Shown: piece after piece, positions 8,734 through 17,468 of the stretch
How positions within the stretch are numbered: the stretch's first letter is position 1
Layout: each line of letters begins with the position of its first letter
DNA from: Clostridiales bacterium
Lineage (GTDB): Bacteria; Bacillota; Sulfobacillia; RBS10-35
Assembly (NCBI GenBank): GCA_018729555.1
Contig: JAHHQG010000025.1
Coordinates: forward strand, 124,001 to 188,000
Direction of reading: 5' to 3'
DNA: 64,000 bases
The notes under the pieces: generated by a model
Seen by the model: the letters and a program-made list of their open reading frames with translations, nothing else
Databases searched by the model: none
What the model was told of the DNA's origin: nothing
Program-made: the position numbers and the translations under genes

Positions 8734-9358
8734 GGCAGTAGCGGGCGATGTCGTCCATGCGCCCTTCGGCAAAGGCCCGGGCCACCTCTTCCCCCGACAT
8801 CTCTTCTTTGGGGCTCTCGATGCCAAAGGCCCGGCACCAGAAATCTAAGGAATGGGGCGGCCGCCTCGCCCCGTAGAAGGTGATGACCTCCATGAGGTCG
8901 CAGTGCTCTTTAAAGGAGTAGCGGTAGGGCACCAGGTTGCGGGTGGGTTCGATGCCCAGAAGGAGGGAGCGGAGCATCAGCATGGGGCCATCGAATTGGC
9001 GGCCGTTGTACGTGATGATGGTGCTCGCACCGGTTCCGGCCATAAAGCGCCAGAAGGCCCTGAGAATCTCTTCTTCGCTTCCCCGATAGATCTGGGCTTC
9101 CCCCGGAAAATCGGGGAAGGGCTCCCAGCCCCGGCCCCCCTCCCCCCAGACCAACACCCCTCCCCGCTCTTCTTCGGGACGCCAGAGGCCGATGGCCACC
9201 ACATGGGCCGTGGCAGGATGGAAGACCGTCTTTTGTTTGGCTTCCTCTACCTTCTCAGGAGGAACATGGCGAAGGAAGCTTTCCCCAAGGAGGGGGTCCA
9301 GCTCCTCAAAGGGCATGCCCACCGTTTCGATGTCGATGGCTACGGGAGATCCCGCCAC
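8657..9358 (-). CDS. DEDD-type 3'-5' exonuclease (PolB-exonuclease-like)
   Basis: Ribonuclease-H-fold exonuclease of the DnaQ/DEDD superfamily, 233 residues, with no polymerase domain. Exo I is AIDIETVG (Asp and Glu near residues 8-10), Exo II is ITYNGRQFDGP (Asp) and Exo III is YCLTDARAT (DEDDy type with Tyr). It belongs to the free-standing group resembling the proofreading domain of archaeal/viral family-B polymerases. It starts at GTG 9358, 12 bases after the PLP enzyme, with GGAGG upstream, as third gene of a leftward cysK operon. The 5' 200 bases are duplicated in inverted orientation at 11.7-11.9 kb. The role in repair is inferred. Confidence 0.85.
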   Translation of the reverse strand: MAGSPVAIDIETVGMPFEELDPLLGESFLRHVPPEKVEEAKQKTVFHPATAHVVAIGLWRPEEERGGVLVWGEGGRGWEPFPDFPGEAQIYRGSEEEILRAFWRFMAGTGASTIITYNGRQFDGPMLMLRSLLLGIEPTRNLVPYRYSFKEHCDLMEVITFYGARRPPHSLDFWCRAFGIESPKEEMSGEEVARAFAEGRMDDIARYCLTDARATAHLYLRLKPLVDLLDSRS

Positions 9359-9370
9359 AGGAAACCTCCT

Positions 9371-10519
9371 TCAAAGGGTTTCATCCAGGGCCTGGCGGAG
9401 ATCCTCCACCAGATCCTGGGGATCTTCGATGCCCACCGAAAGGCGGATCAGTCCATCGTGGATGCCCAGTTCCTTGCGCCTTTCCGGGGGAATGGAAGCA
9501 TGGGTCATGCGGGCGGGGATGGAGATAAGGCTTTCCACCCCTCCAAGGCTTTCCGCCAGGGTGAAAAGCTTCACCTTCCGCGTGACTTCCGCCGCCCGCT
9601 CCGGGTCCGACAAAAGAAAGCTCACCATGCCCCCAAAACCCTCTCCCTGGACCCGGGCCAGATGGTGGCCGGGGTGGGAGGGAAGGCCGGGGTAATAGAC
9701 CTTTGCCACGTCGTGGCGCTCCGAGAGGAACTGCGCCACCTGCAGGGCCCCCCTCTGATGGGCTTCCATCCGCAGGGCCAGGGTGCGGATCCCCCGCAGG
9801 ACCAGGTAGCTATCGAAGGGGCTCAAAACGGCGCCTGTGGCGTTCTGAAGGAAATGGAGCTCTTCTCCCAGCTCCGGGTCTTTCACCACGGCGATCCCCG
9901 CCAGGACGTCGCTGTGGCCGGCCAGATACTTGGTGGCGCTGTGGAAGACGATGTCGGCTCCCAGCTCCAGGGGCCTCTGGAAATAGGGGGTCATAAAGGT
10001 GTTGTCGACGATGAGCTTTAAGCCGTGGGCATGGGAAAAAGACGCCATGGCTTGGAGGTTGATGACCTTCAAGAGGGGATTGGTGGGCGTTTCCACCACG
10101 ATGGCCCGGGTGCGGGAGGTGAGGTGACGTTCCAGCTCTTCCGGTTGGCTGAGGTCCACAAAGGAAGCTTTCATCCCCAGCCGCGAAAAGACCCGGGCAA
10201 AGAGGCGGTAGGTTCCCCCGTAGACGTCATCTCCGACGATGAAGTGATCGCCTTCGGAAAAGAGGAGGAGGATGGTCTGGAGAGCGGCCATGCCGGAGGC
10301 AAAGGCCAAGCCCCGGGCGCCTCCCTCCAGCTCCGCCATCACCTTTTCCAAGGCTTCGCGGGTGGGATTTCCCGTGCGGATGTACTCATAGGCCCCCGGT
10401 TTTCCCGGGCTTTCCTGCTCAAAGGTGGTGGAAAGATAGATGGGCGGATTGACGGCCCCCGTCGGGGGATCGCCGGGAAGGCCGCTCCGAACGAGGCGGG
10501 TCTTCAAACGCATGATCAT
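9371..10519 (-). CDS. Cystathionine gamma-synthase / gamma-lyase family PLP enzyme
   Basis: PLP-dependent transsulfuration enzyme of the Cys/Met metabolism family, 382 residues. It shows the N-terminal NPPIYLSTTFEQ substrate segment, the YIRTGNPTREALE box, the FVDNTFMTPYFQRPLELGAD cofactor region and the PLP lysine in HSATKYLAGHSDV. It overlaps cysK by ATGA (10516-10519), so the two are translated together, matching cysK-metB or mccA-mccB pairs that interconvert cysteine and homocysteine. Synthase (metB) and lyase (mccB/metC) cannot be separated by eye. The last ~300 bases are duplicated inverted at 11448-11726. Confidence 0.93.
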   Translation of the reverse strand: MIMRLKTRLVRSGLPGDPPTGAVNPPIYLSTTFEQESPGKPGAYEYIRTGNPTREALEKVMAELEGGARGLAFASGMAALQTILLLFSEGDHFIVGDDVYGGTYRLFARVFSRLGMKASFVDLSQPEELERHLTSRTRAIVVETPTNPLLKVINLQAMASFSHAHGLKLIVDNTFMTPYFQRPLELGADIVFHSATKYLAGHSDVLAGIAVVKDPELGEELHFLQNATGAVLSPFDSYLVLRGIRTLALRMEAHQRGALQVAQFLSERHDVAKVYYPGLPSHPGHHLARVQGEGFGGMVSFLLSDPERAAEVTRKVKLFTLAESLGGVESLISIPARMTHASIPPERRKELGIHDGLIRLSVGIEDPQDLVEDLRQALDETL

Positions 10520-11439
10520 CGCTCCTTCAAAAAGGGGTAGATGCCGCAGGAAAGGTAGCGCTCGCTGGAATCGGGGAAGATGACGGCGATGCGGCTTCCG
10601 GGAGGTGCCTTTTCCGCCTCCCAGAGGGCTGCCTGCATGGCCGCTCCCGAGGAGCTCCCCACCAGGAGCCCTTCCCTTTTGGCCAGTTCTTCCACCATGG
10701 CAAAGGCCAGGTCATCGGGGACGGTATGGACCTGGTCCACCAGTTTCCAGTCGAAAAAGGGCGGCACAAATTCCATGCCGATGCCTTCCGTCCGGTGGGG
10801 ACCCACCGGTCCGCCTCCCAGGATGGAACCCTCCGGTTCCACGATGGCGGTGCGGATGCGGGGATTCTTTTCTTTCAGAAACCGGGCGCAGCCCATGAAG
10901 GTGCCGGCCGTTCCTGCCCCCGCCACGAAGATGTCCACCTTTTGCTCCATCTGCTCATAGATTTCGGGGCCAGTGGTTAGGTAGTGAATCCCCGGATTGG
11001 CCGGGTTTTCGAACTGGTTGGGGACCCAGCTTCCGGGGATGGAGCGGGCCAGCTCATACGCCTTGGCGATGGCCCCTTTCATCCCTTCTTTCTGGGGTGT
11101 AGGGACGATCTCGGCGCCTAGGGCTTTCATGAGGGCCTGCTTTTCTTCGGAGAAATGCTCGGGGACGGTGAAAATCAACCGGTAGCCCCTCCCCGCCGCC
11201 GCCAGGGCGAGACCGATCCCTGTGTTGCCGGCGGTAGGCTCGATGATGGTTCCGCCCGGGGCCAAAAGCCCCCGCTTCTCGCCGTCTTGGATGAGGCCCA
11301 AACCCAGCCGGTCTTTGACGCTCCCCCCGGGATTCATGAATTCCAGCTTGGCGAAGATCCTGACCCCTTCGGGCAGGGGAAAGGAGGTGATCTCCACCAT
11401 GGGTGTGTTCCCGATGAGGTCTTGCACGCGAGATACCAC
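10516..11439 (-). CDS. cysK: Cysteine synthase (O-acetylserine sulfhydrylase) with lost upstream region
   Basis: PLP-dependent synthase that makes cysteine from O-acetylserine and sulfide. From a GTG at 11439 it is 307 residues, the family's normal length, opening MVSRVQDLIGNTPMVEI. PLP-binding features are GGSVKDRLGLG (Schiff-base Lys), the PTAGNTGIG loop and the C-terminal GSSSGAA. The frame stays open upstream into an unrelated inverted copy and a cupin regulator, giving a spurious 640-residue chimera. The natural protein should begin near 11439. Only eight bases separate that start from the rearrangement junction at 11447/11448, so the native promoter and ribosome-binding site are missing here. 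Confidence 0.9.
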   Translation of the reverse strand: MVSRVQDLIGNTPMVEITSFPLPEGVRIFAKLEFMNPGGSVKDRLGLGLIQDGEKRGLLAPGGTIIEPTAGNTGIGLALAAAGRGYRLIFTVPEHFSEEKQALMKALGAEIVPTPQKEGMKGAIAKAYELARSIPGSWVPNQFENPANPGIHYLTTGPEIYEQMEQKVDIFVAGAGTAGTFMGCARFLKEKNPRIRTAIVEPEGSILGGGPVGPHRTEGIGMEFVPPFFDWKLVDQVHTVPDDLAFAMVEELAKREGLLVGSSSGAAMQAALWEAEKAPPGSRIAVIFPDSSERYLSCGIYPFLKER

Positions 11440-11447
11440 AGGCGCCT

Positions 11448-11938
11448 GGGAGAGGGTTTTGGGGGCATGGTGAGCTTTCTTTTGTCGGACCCGGAGCGGG
11501 CGGCGGAAGTCACGCGGAAGGTGAAGCTTTTCACCCTGGCGGAAAGCCTTGGAGGGGTGGAAAGCCTTATCTCCATCCCCGCCCGCATGACCCATGCTTC
11601 CATTCCTCCGGAAAGGCGCAAGGAACTGGGCATCCACGATGGACTGATCCGCCTTTCGGTGGGCATCGAAGATCCCCAGGATCTGGTGGAGGATCTCCGC
11701 CAGGCCCTGGATGAAACCCTTTGAAGGAGGTTTCCCGTGGCGGGATCTCCCGTAGCCATCGACATCGAAACGGTGGGCATGCCCTTTGAGGAGCTGGATC
11801 CCCTCCTTGGGGAAAGCTTCCTTCGCCATGTTCCTCCTGAGAAGGTAGAGGAAGCCAAACAAAAGACGGTCTTCCATCCTGCCACGGCCCATGTGGTGGC
11901 CATCGGCCTCTGGCGTCCCGAAGAAGAGCGGGGAGGGG
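11448..11938. repeat. Inverted copy of 9157-9647 (end of PLP enzyme + start of exonuclease)
   Basis: These 491 bases are the reverse complement of 9157-9647, including the last ~92 codons of the PLP enzyme and the first ~67 codons of the exonuclease. I see at least two substitutions, for example CCGGGGG versus CCGGAGG near 9487/11608 and an A/G change next to the exonuclease start, so the copies are not perfectly identical. Both ends are clean junctions: at 11447/11448 beside the cysK start and at 11938/11939 against a much more GC-rich segment. The copied gene pieces are non-functional fragments. Confidence 0.9.
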
Positions 11939-12438
11939 GACCCCGGGTTGGCGAGGAGGTGCGGGGCGTCGGCCGCCGTCGCGGCCGCGTCGCCGGGACC
12001 CAGCTCGATCCGCTCGCCGCCAGTCTCGACGACCAGTCGGCCCTCGAGGACGACGAAGACCTCGACGGTCCCCGGCGGATGGGCGGGAAAGGGACCTGCG
12101 CCCGCCTGCGGGGGCAGGTGGTAGCGGATCACCTCGATGCCGTGGATGGGGGGGAACAACGCCTCGCGGACGGCACCGCTCTCGGGGTCGGTTAGCCTCC
12201 AGCCAGCGTCCCGGCGGGTGACCCGCACGCGCGGCAGCGCGGGGGCGCCGAGCAGCTCGGAGAGGCTTCTCCCCAGACCGTCGGCGATGCGCAGGGCGTG
12301 GAGCAGGCTGGGATTGCGCTCGCCGCGCTCGATCTTGGACAGCGCCGAGCGCGAGACGCCGCTGCGCCGGGCCAGCTCCTCCAGCGACAGGCCGGCCAGC
12401 CGCCTCGCCTCGCGAACCCTCGCTCCGAACTCGATCAC
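11939..12438 (-). pseudogene. XRE-type HTH regulator with cupin domain, 3' truncated
   Basis: Start of a transcription regulator with an N-terminal helix-turn-helix (residues 1-65, with SLEELARRSGVSRSALSKIERGERNP) and a C-terminal cupin sensor barrel (from ~75, with the GTVEVFVVLEGRLVVETGGE segment). The cupin is cut after LLANPGS at the junction with the inverted copy. A complete protein would be about 15-20 residues longer. Base composition is far more GC-rich than the flanking cysK operon. It is divergent from the LctP-like permease, and such regulators often control the adjacent transporter (inference). The frame runs on into cysK by chance. Confidence 0.8.
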
Positions 12439-12591
12439 CGCTGCCCTCCCCCGGTCCGCCTGCTGTCGTCCCCGTCTTCGATCCCAGATTGATTCCTGCT
12501 GCGGGCGCGCGCAAGTGCTGGCCTTGCGGGGGCAGGTGTTCTACAATAGGTTACATTAATTCCCCAATTGGAGAGCGAGGGGGACACGCCG

Positions 12592-14025
12592 GTGCGCGAA
12601 CTCGTCGCCGCTCTGCCGCCCCTGGTCGCCGCCGGCCTCCTCCTCCGCGGCGTCGCCGCGCCACGGGCGGCAGCCGCCGCGCTGGCGGTGGCCGCGGCGT
12701 CACTTTCGGCCTTCCCCACGCCCTGGCCGGTCCTGCTGGAGTCGCAGCACCGGGCGCTGACCACCGGGCTGGAGGTTACGCTCATCACGCTGGGCGGCCT
12801 GCTATTCCGCGAGGTGCTCGCGGCCTCGCGGGCCGAGGCGCAGCTGGGCGACTGGGCGGCGGCCCTCTCGGGCGACCCGGTGCGGCGGGTCCTGCTGGTC
12901 GCGCTTGGCGTGGTGCCTTTCACGGAGTCGGCGGCGGGCTTCGGCGTGGGGGCCATCGTCGGGATCCCCCTCCTGCTGCGCATGGGCCTCCCGCCGGCGA
13001 CCGCCGCGCTGGTGGCGCTGCTGGGGCTGGTGGCGGTCCCCTGGGGTGGTCTGGCGCCGGGTACCCTGGTCGCCGCGCGGCTGTCCGGGATATCCTTCCA
13101 GCGGCTGGGCGAGCTGAGCGCCGCGCTGTCCTTGCCCGTCTTCCTCGTCTGCGGGTTCTCCGCCCTGGCGGCCGTGGTGGGAGCCCGGCGGGCCCTGCTT
13201 AGGGCCCACGAGCTGGCACTGGTGGCCGCCTGCCTCTGGCTGGGGATCGCGGCGGCGAACCGGCTGGCGGGGACGGCCCTGGCCGGCGTGCTTGGCGGGG
13301 CGGTGGCCATCGGCGGCTCGGCGGCGCTGATCAGGGTACACGAGGGTAGGGTACCGCGACCGACGCCGTCGCAGCTGCGCGCGCTGTCGCCCTACCTGGC
13401 GCTGGTCGCCCTGCTCCTGCTTTCGCGGGCCGTCGCCGGGCTCGGCCGGTCGCTGGCGGCGACAGGGACAGGGCGGGCCCTCTCCGCCGCCTCGAGCCCG
13501 GGGCTCTGGCTGCTTCTCGCCTGCATCGCGGCGGCATTGCTGGTGGGCCTGGACAGGCGAGCGCTGGCTGGTGCCGTGCGCCGGAGCCTCGCGCGGCTGC
13601 GCCCCGTCTCCCTCGCGACGATCGCGTTCCTGGCGACTGGTTCCCTGATGACGGCGGCCGGCATGAGCGCCGCGCTCGCGGAGGCCGCTTCGCGGCTCGG
13701 CCCGGCCTACCTGCTGGCGGCGCCATGGCTGGGCGGCCTCGGCGGCTTCCTTACCGGCTCCAACACGGGCGCCAACGCCATGTTCGCGGCCGCCCAGGCC
13801 GAGGCGGCCGTGCGCCTGGGCTGGCCGCCCGACCGGCTCCTCGCCGTCCACAACGTCGCCGCCTCCCTGCTCACGATGGCCTCCGCACCCCGGGTCACCC
13901 TGGCCCTCAGCCTCCTGGACGGCGAGCGGCCGGAGCCGGGTTTGTTCAGGCGCCTGCTGGCCACGGACGCGGCGGCGCTCGCCTTATTGAGCCTGCTGGC
14001 CGCGGTGGCGGTGCCAGGCCGCTAG
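12592..14025 (+). CDS. LctP-like lactate/glycolate-type permease
   Basis: Polytopic membrane transporter of the L-lactate permease (LctP) family, 477 residues from GTG 12592 (GAGGGGGA eight bases upstream; a TTG at 12568 would add eight residues). It has about 12 hydrophobic helices. Family motifs are TESAAGFGVGAIVGIP and the C-terminal GSNTGANAMFAAAQAEAA, matching the conserved LctP substrate-site regions. The gene is Ala/Leu/Arg-rich with nearly all third positions G or C, unlike the surrounding genes, which suggests foreign origin or a different source genome. The actual substrate (lactate, glycolate or another hydroxy acid) is unknown. Confidence 0.85.
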   Translation: MRELVAALPPLVAAGLLLRGVAAPRAAAAALAVAAASLSAFPTPWPVLLESQHRALTTGLEVTLITLGGLLFREVLAASRAEAQLGDWAAALSGDPVRRVLLVALGVVPFTESAAGFGVGAIVGIPLLLRMGLPPATAALVALLGLVAVPWGGLAPGTLVAARLSGISFQRLGELSAALSLPVFLVCGFSALAAVVGARRALLRAHELALVAACLWLGIAAANRLAGTALAGVLGGAVAIGGSAALIRVHEGRVPRPTPSQLRALSPYLALVALLLLSRAVAGLGRSLAATGTGRALSAASSPGLWLLLACIAAALLVGLDRRALAGAVRRSLARLRPVSLATIAFLATGSLMTAAGMSAALAEAASRLGPAYLLAAPWLGGLGGFLTGSNTGANAMFAAAQAEAAVRLGWPPDRLLAVHNVAASLLTMASAPRVTLALSLLDGERPEPGLFRRLLATDAAALALLSLLAAVAVPGR

Positions 14026-14160
14026 CGCCCCGGCGCGGCGGCAGGGGGCGGGACCGGACCGCCGGCGTTGCGGGTCGGCTATAGCGGGCTGGGGAGGAGG
14101 TGGCGCTTGCGCCGGCACGCCCCACGCACCGTCTCCGCGCTGGCCGCCCTGCTGCTGCAG

Positions 14161-14345
14161 CATGTGGGAGTCGGGACCCAGCTTCCCCAGGTCTGCCTTA
14201 TAGAACGGCTCTGCGCCAAAAAGTGTGATGTCAGCTCTACGAAGAACCATGGCAGGAGGCCCAAAAGCTTTCTTAATACCTTACGCCCCAAGACAGCACC
14301 ATAGAACACCTTGTGCCATAAACGGCAGGAGACCTCGGCCTTATG
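14161..14345 (-). mobile_element. Degenerate ISL3-family end with transposase N-terminal remnant
   Basis: On the minus strand the zinc-finger region of an ISL3-type transposase is recognisable as CGHKAEVSCRLWHKVFYGAV followed by LGRKV. It parallels the VHSRSKAWRRVFHGTVVGRKV stretch of the copies at 16.9-18.5 kb, but with an in-frame TGA just upstream and no catalytic domain. The lower end (14161-14193) matches the terminal sequence at 17432-17464 in inverted orientation at 29 of 33 bases, as the two terminal inverted repeats of one IS family would. The high-GC segment ends at this element. The rest of 14026-14569 holds no gene that I can support. Confidence 0.6.
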
Positions 14346-14437
14346 TCCGCATCACCATGAGAGTTGGCCCTTCTGCCGCCGCCTTTTTCATTTTCCACAC
14401 GACAGTTCACAGTTATTGTTTAAGAGCCCCATTATAC

Positions 14438-14466
14438 TTGACAGAACTTACTAGGCATGGAATAAT
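14438..14466 (+). promoter_or_regulatory. Promoter of cassette A
   Basis: Consensus TTGACA (14438-14443), 17-base spacer and AATAAT (14461-14466). Transcription would start near 14473, about 95 bases before the first permease gene of cassette A. The leader contains a seven-codon ORF (14508-14531, MTLFDAW) with a fair ribosome-binding site, of unknown meaning. Confidence 0.7.
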
Positions 14467-14569
14467 CATCTAAACGCTATTCATCGTCGGGGAAAGGGAA
14501 TCGAAAGATGACTCTTTTCGACGCTTGGTAGCCTACCCGGAGGTTTAAAAAAGCGGAGGAAGTGAGTTG

Positions 14570-15691
14570 ATGCTGCAACGATGGCACTCTTTTCAAGAAT
14601 CGTTGTGGTATGAATACGGGCCTGCGCTTACCCTCTGGAGGGCCATGCCGGCCTTTTTATCCGCCTTTTTAATCCTCCTTATAGCTGCCGGCGGGTTTTA
14701 CATGGTTACGATCCATGAGGTGCGAATGGCAAGGCGCGCGGGCTATAGCGGACCTGAGCTAGCCGTTCTGGTCAAGGCGCCGGTGGACAAGGACGTGGAC
14801 AAAGGGGCATTGACCCGCGATCTTACCAGATTTGCCACCGTCCAGGCCTTGGCGGTGGCATACCGACCCCAGCCTCGATCAGGATTCATCACCGTGTTGG
14901 ACGAGGGGGGCTATTTTCGTAATGGCGGAATACCCCTGGCGAAACCCTTGCTGCAGGGACCGGGCCCAAAGCTCTTGGTGTCGTCCCACCTTTCTCCTTC
15001 CGGAGCGGAACACATTCGCCGGTTTATCGCCAGAGACGGAGAGATCGTTGGAGAATTCGTTCCAGAAGTGGATCTTGGTCAAACCCATATGGTGCGCCTC
15101 AGCGGGGTCTTGCTGGAACACGACTATCCCATCGCCTTGTTTAACCCTGAGGCCGTTCCCTTTGGCGAAGGGGCCTACATCTTTGCCGGCGATCGTTTGG
15201 CTAAAACAGAAATTATCCAGAAGCTTTTTGGTATCTTTGAAAGCCATGGTTTAGAGGTTCGATCGTTCTCATTCTTAGAACAAGCGTCGTTTTCAACCAT
15301 CCTGAAGGACATGGTGTCGTCTCGTAATGGCTTGGTGTTCCTCTTCGCATTTGTTATTACCCTTCTGGTTGGATGGATGATCCTTCACCTCTATGCCCTG
15401 CTCACGCGAGAGAAATGGATGGTGGTGGCTATTTTAGGCGCCGGGCGGATGGATCTCATCCGCTTAATAGTCCGGGAAATGCTGGATCGAACGGGGCGAG
15501 GTGCCATTTGGGGTGGGATTCTGGCGCTGGCAGGCGGGTTTCTCCTCAGCCTTATGGGTGCACTTCCTGCGATGGCTCCCGTCCTGCTGGTCCCTCTGGC
15601 GGTACTCTTTGCGGGTCTGTTGCTTTTCATCATGGCAGTATGGGTGGCCTGGTGGGAGCTTAGGGGAGTGTTGAAGCTTGTCCCTATTTAA
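14570..15691 (+). CDS. Cassette A permease 1, FtsX/MacB-like ABC membrane subunit
   Basis: Unassigned membrane protein, 373 residues, with FtsX/MacB-like architecture: one N-terminal helix (about 25-46), an extracytoplasmic domain of roughly 200 residues and three C-terminal helices (about 247-270, 305-328, 335-362). It is paralogous to the protein at 19173-20285. Both share the GYxGPxxA motif, a VDxxALTRxLxRFAxxQxLAVAY stretch and an LPFGEGAYFIAG-like motif. ATG 14570 is preferred over the adjacent TTG because of GCGGAGGAAG upstream. It overlaps permease 2 by 14 bases. The membrane topology and partner ATPase ends suggest an ABC exporter or mechanotransmitter (type VII). Substrate unknown. 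Confidence 0.75.
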   Translation: MLQRWHSFQESLWYEYGPALTLWRAMPAFLSAFLILLIAAGGFYMVTIHEVRMARRAGYSGPELAVLVKAPVDKDVDKGALTRDLTRFATVQALAVAYRPQPRSGFITVLDEGGYFRNGGIPLAKPLLQGPGPKLLVSSHLSPSGAEHIRRFIARDGEIVGEFVPEVDLGQTHMVRLSGVLLEHDYPIALFNPEAVPFGEGAYIFAGDRLAKTEIIQKLFGIFESHGLEVRSFSFLEQASFSTILKDMVSSRNGLVFLFAFVITLLVGWMILHLYALLTREKWMVVAILGAGRMDLIRLIVREMLDRTGRGAIWGGILALAGGFLLSLMGALPAMAPVLLVPLAVLFAGLLLFIMAVWVAWWELRGVLKLVPI

Positions 15692-16910
15692 ACGCTCTTT
15701 GGCAGACTTTCGGCAGGTGTGGAGTTGGGCACTCCCCATATTTGTGGTTACCTTTGTCGTCTCGTTTTTGACCACGTGGGAGACCACCATCTTCTGGTTC
15801 GACTTTCAGGGCGGCCTCTGGCGCAAGGAAGCGCCGGAGCGCCAGCTGAGCTTCCTTCGTATGTACGATCCTGAAGACGTCGCGGGAGATCCCGGGTTGC
15901 CCGGGAGGCCACCCTTTGAGGAAAGGGAGGACTCTGTAGAGGAAAAGGACCCGGCGCTGGAGGTGCTCCTGGAAGCCATGGAGAAGGATCCCCGTATGTT
16001 TCTCGTTCTTCGGCTCCAGGACCTGACGCGCACCTGGCGAGCGCCTGGGACGAAACTGATGACGGCAGGGTCGCCTCCGGAACCGGTGCAGGTGGACGGC
16101 GATGTCCTGGGGGTGGTGGGAGGGGCGCCGCCGTTCCTCCCAAAGGCGCCTTCGCCGGGTACCGCGCTCCTTTGGGGATCGTTGGATCCTGCCGCCGAGA
16201 GGTACGTACTGGAGGATGTGGTGGTTCGGAGGATGAGTGAAAACCTCCTGGCAGCCCAGTATGTGGCGGGAACGGGGCGCCGTAATACCACGGACACAGG
16301 ACCCCTTGTAGCCCTCAGCGTCCAAGATGCCCGACATCTCATGAATACCATGGAGTACCCCATCCCCATGTCGCGGCTTCTGCAGGGCTTCACATGCTAC
16401 TGCGAGGCGAAGGATCTGGACCTCGTGGCGGCAGCCATGACATCAGCAGCGCAGACAAGCGGAACCCAGCGTGTCTTTTTTACGGTGACCTACCAAGGTT
16501 TGGTAGGCCCTTTCCAGCGCTGGCTGGTTTGGCAAGGAGGCCTCCTTAGTATCTACTTCCTTCTCCCCTACCTGCTTCTCTGGGCCCTTGTGCTCATGGC
16601 GTCGCAGATGTATTGGGAACGCCGAAAGGCGGTCTACGCTATCGACCGGTTTTGCGGTGCCACGCCTTTTGAACTTCAGCTGAGGCCCCAGCTCCTTCTC
16701 CTCCTAACGCTGATCCTTCCTGCTGCTTTGGGATACGGTTTTTTCACGTGGACCCTTCGCCATGCGGCCTGGCCGCCTCCTCTTCCTGCGGGCACCCACG
16801 TTTTGGTTGCCGTCTTTCTCGGCCTGATTTACGGGAGCGCAGGTTTGCCGATAGCTGCGCGGATGAGGCGTCTCATCGATTACCCGGTAAAGGAGGTTGC
16901 CGATGTCTGA
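15678..16910 (+). CDS. Cassette A permease 2, FtsX/MacB-like ABC membrane subunit
   Basis: Second membrane subunit, 410 residues, starting at TTG 15678 inside permease 1. The layout is an N-terminal helix (about 18-38), a large outer domain, and three C-terminal helices (about 278-302, 329-352, 363-388). Its paralogue lies at 20272-21498. Shared blocks include MSLFKR at the start, FTCYC in the outer domain, VYAxDRFCGA at the cytoplasmic loop and an identical RLIDYPVKEVADV end. The CYC motif may form an external disulfide (inference). The stop overlaps the ATPase start by ATGTCTGA. Bases 16142-16579 recur inverted at 18498-18935. I cannot name the family. Confidence 0.75.
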   Translation: MSLFKRSLADFRQVWSWALPIFVVTFVVSFLTTWETTIFWFDFQGGLWRKEAPERQLSFLRMYDPEDVAGDPGLPGRPPFEEREDSVEEKDPALEVLLEAMEKDPRMFLVLRLQDLTRTWRAPGTKLMTAGSPPEPVQVDGDVLGVVGGAPPFLPKAPSPGTALLWGSLDPAAERYVLEDVVVRRMSENLLAAQYVAGTGRRNTTDTGPLVALSVQDARHLMNTMEYPIPMSRLLQGFTCYCEAKDLDLVAAAMTSAAQTSGTQRVFFTVTYQGLVGPFQRWLVWQGGLLSIYFLLPYLLLWALVLMASQMYWERRKAVYAIDRFCGATPFELQLRPQLLLLLTLILPAALGYGFFTWTLRHAAWPPPLPAGTHVLVAVFLGLIYGSAGLPIAARMRRLIDYPVKEVADV

Positions 16911-16929
16911 GGAGATCTTGCGGGGGGAC
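16903..16929 (+). pseudogene. Cassette A ABC ATPase, N-terminal nine codons
   Basis: ATG 16903 sits seven bases before the permease 2 stop, behind AAAGGAGG, and reads MSEEILRGD before the sequence switches to transposase DNA at 16928. The same nine codons and the same breakpoint occur at 21491-21517 in cassette B. The ATPase C-terminus of this cassette is probably the minus-strand fragment at 17469-17685. Confidence 0.65.
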
Positions 16930-17464
16930 AGGCGCCAAAGAGGTCACCGTGATCATCATCTTTTGGCCCCGGAAGCTGTGCTCATCGATGCCCAGCACCA
17001 CCTCCGACAACCCTTCCAAGGCCACTTCCATCGGAACTTCACCCATGACCCGGCGCTTCAGCACCCGCCGGACCACTCCGTCTCCCACCCCGTTACGCTT
17101 GGCCGCCTGGTGAAGGCTGGTCCCCACCAGGTGGGAGAGGATCTCCTGCTCCCCTTGAATCGTCCGCCTGGACCACTTCTCGATACCCGGAAAGGTTTCG
17201 GTAAAGGCTTTCTTACAGCTCCCACAGTAAAACGGCCGGGGCCGTATGCGAAGGAATACCTTGCGCCCCACAACCGTGCCATGAAACACCCTGCGCCATG
17301 CCTTAGAACGGCTATGGACGCGGCGGGTCGCGGCACCACAGTGGGGGCAGCGCGCCTCTTTCTCGGGCATCCCCACGTAGACGCCGGCCTCGTACTATCA
17401 CAGGATCACAGCTGTCAGGTTCTCTAGGCGGGACCTGGGGAATCTGGTCCCCGACTCCCAGATG
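16928..17464 (-). mobile_element. ISL3-family IS fragment, 5' end with terminal repeat
   Basis: Minus-strand fragment of an ISL3-type transposase gene plus one IS end. It contains the zinc-binding N-terminus (CPHCGAATRR and FYCGSCKKAF), the helix-turn-helix region and the first DDE segment (VLGIDEHSFRG). It stops at VTSLAP, where the plus copy at 18148 continues, so the catalytic half is absent. The terminal repeat (17432-17464) abuts the ATPase fragment five bases after its stop codon. It differs from the plus copy at several positions (MPEKEA versus RPKKEA, VFLRIRPRP versus AFLRIRPRR), so it is a distinct IS copy rather than a mirror artefact. Confidence 0.8.
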
Positions 17465-17468
17465 TCGC

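Noticed and set aside
10516-12438. 640-codon ORF joining a cupin regulator to cysteine synthase
   Set aside because: Chance fusion across two rearrangement junctions; the middle 160 residues are the antisense reading of PLP-enzyme and exonuclease DNA.
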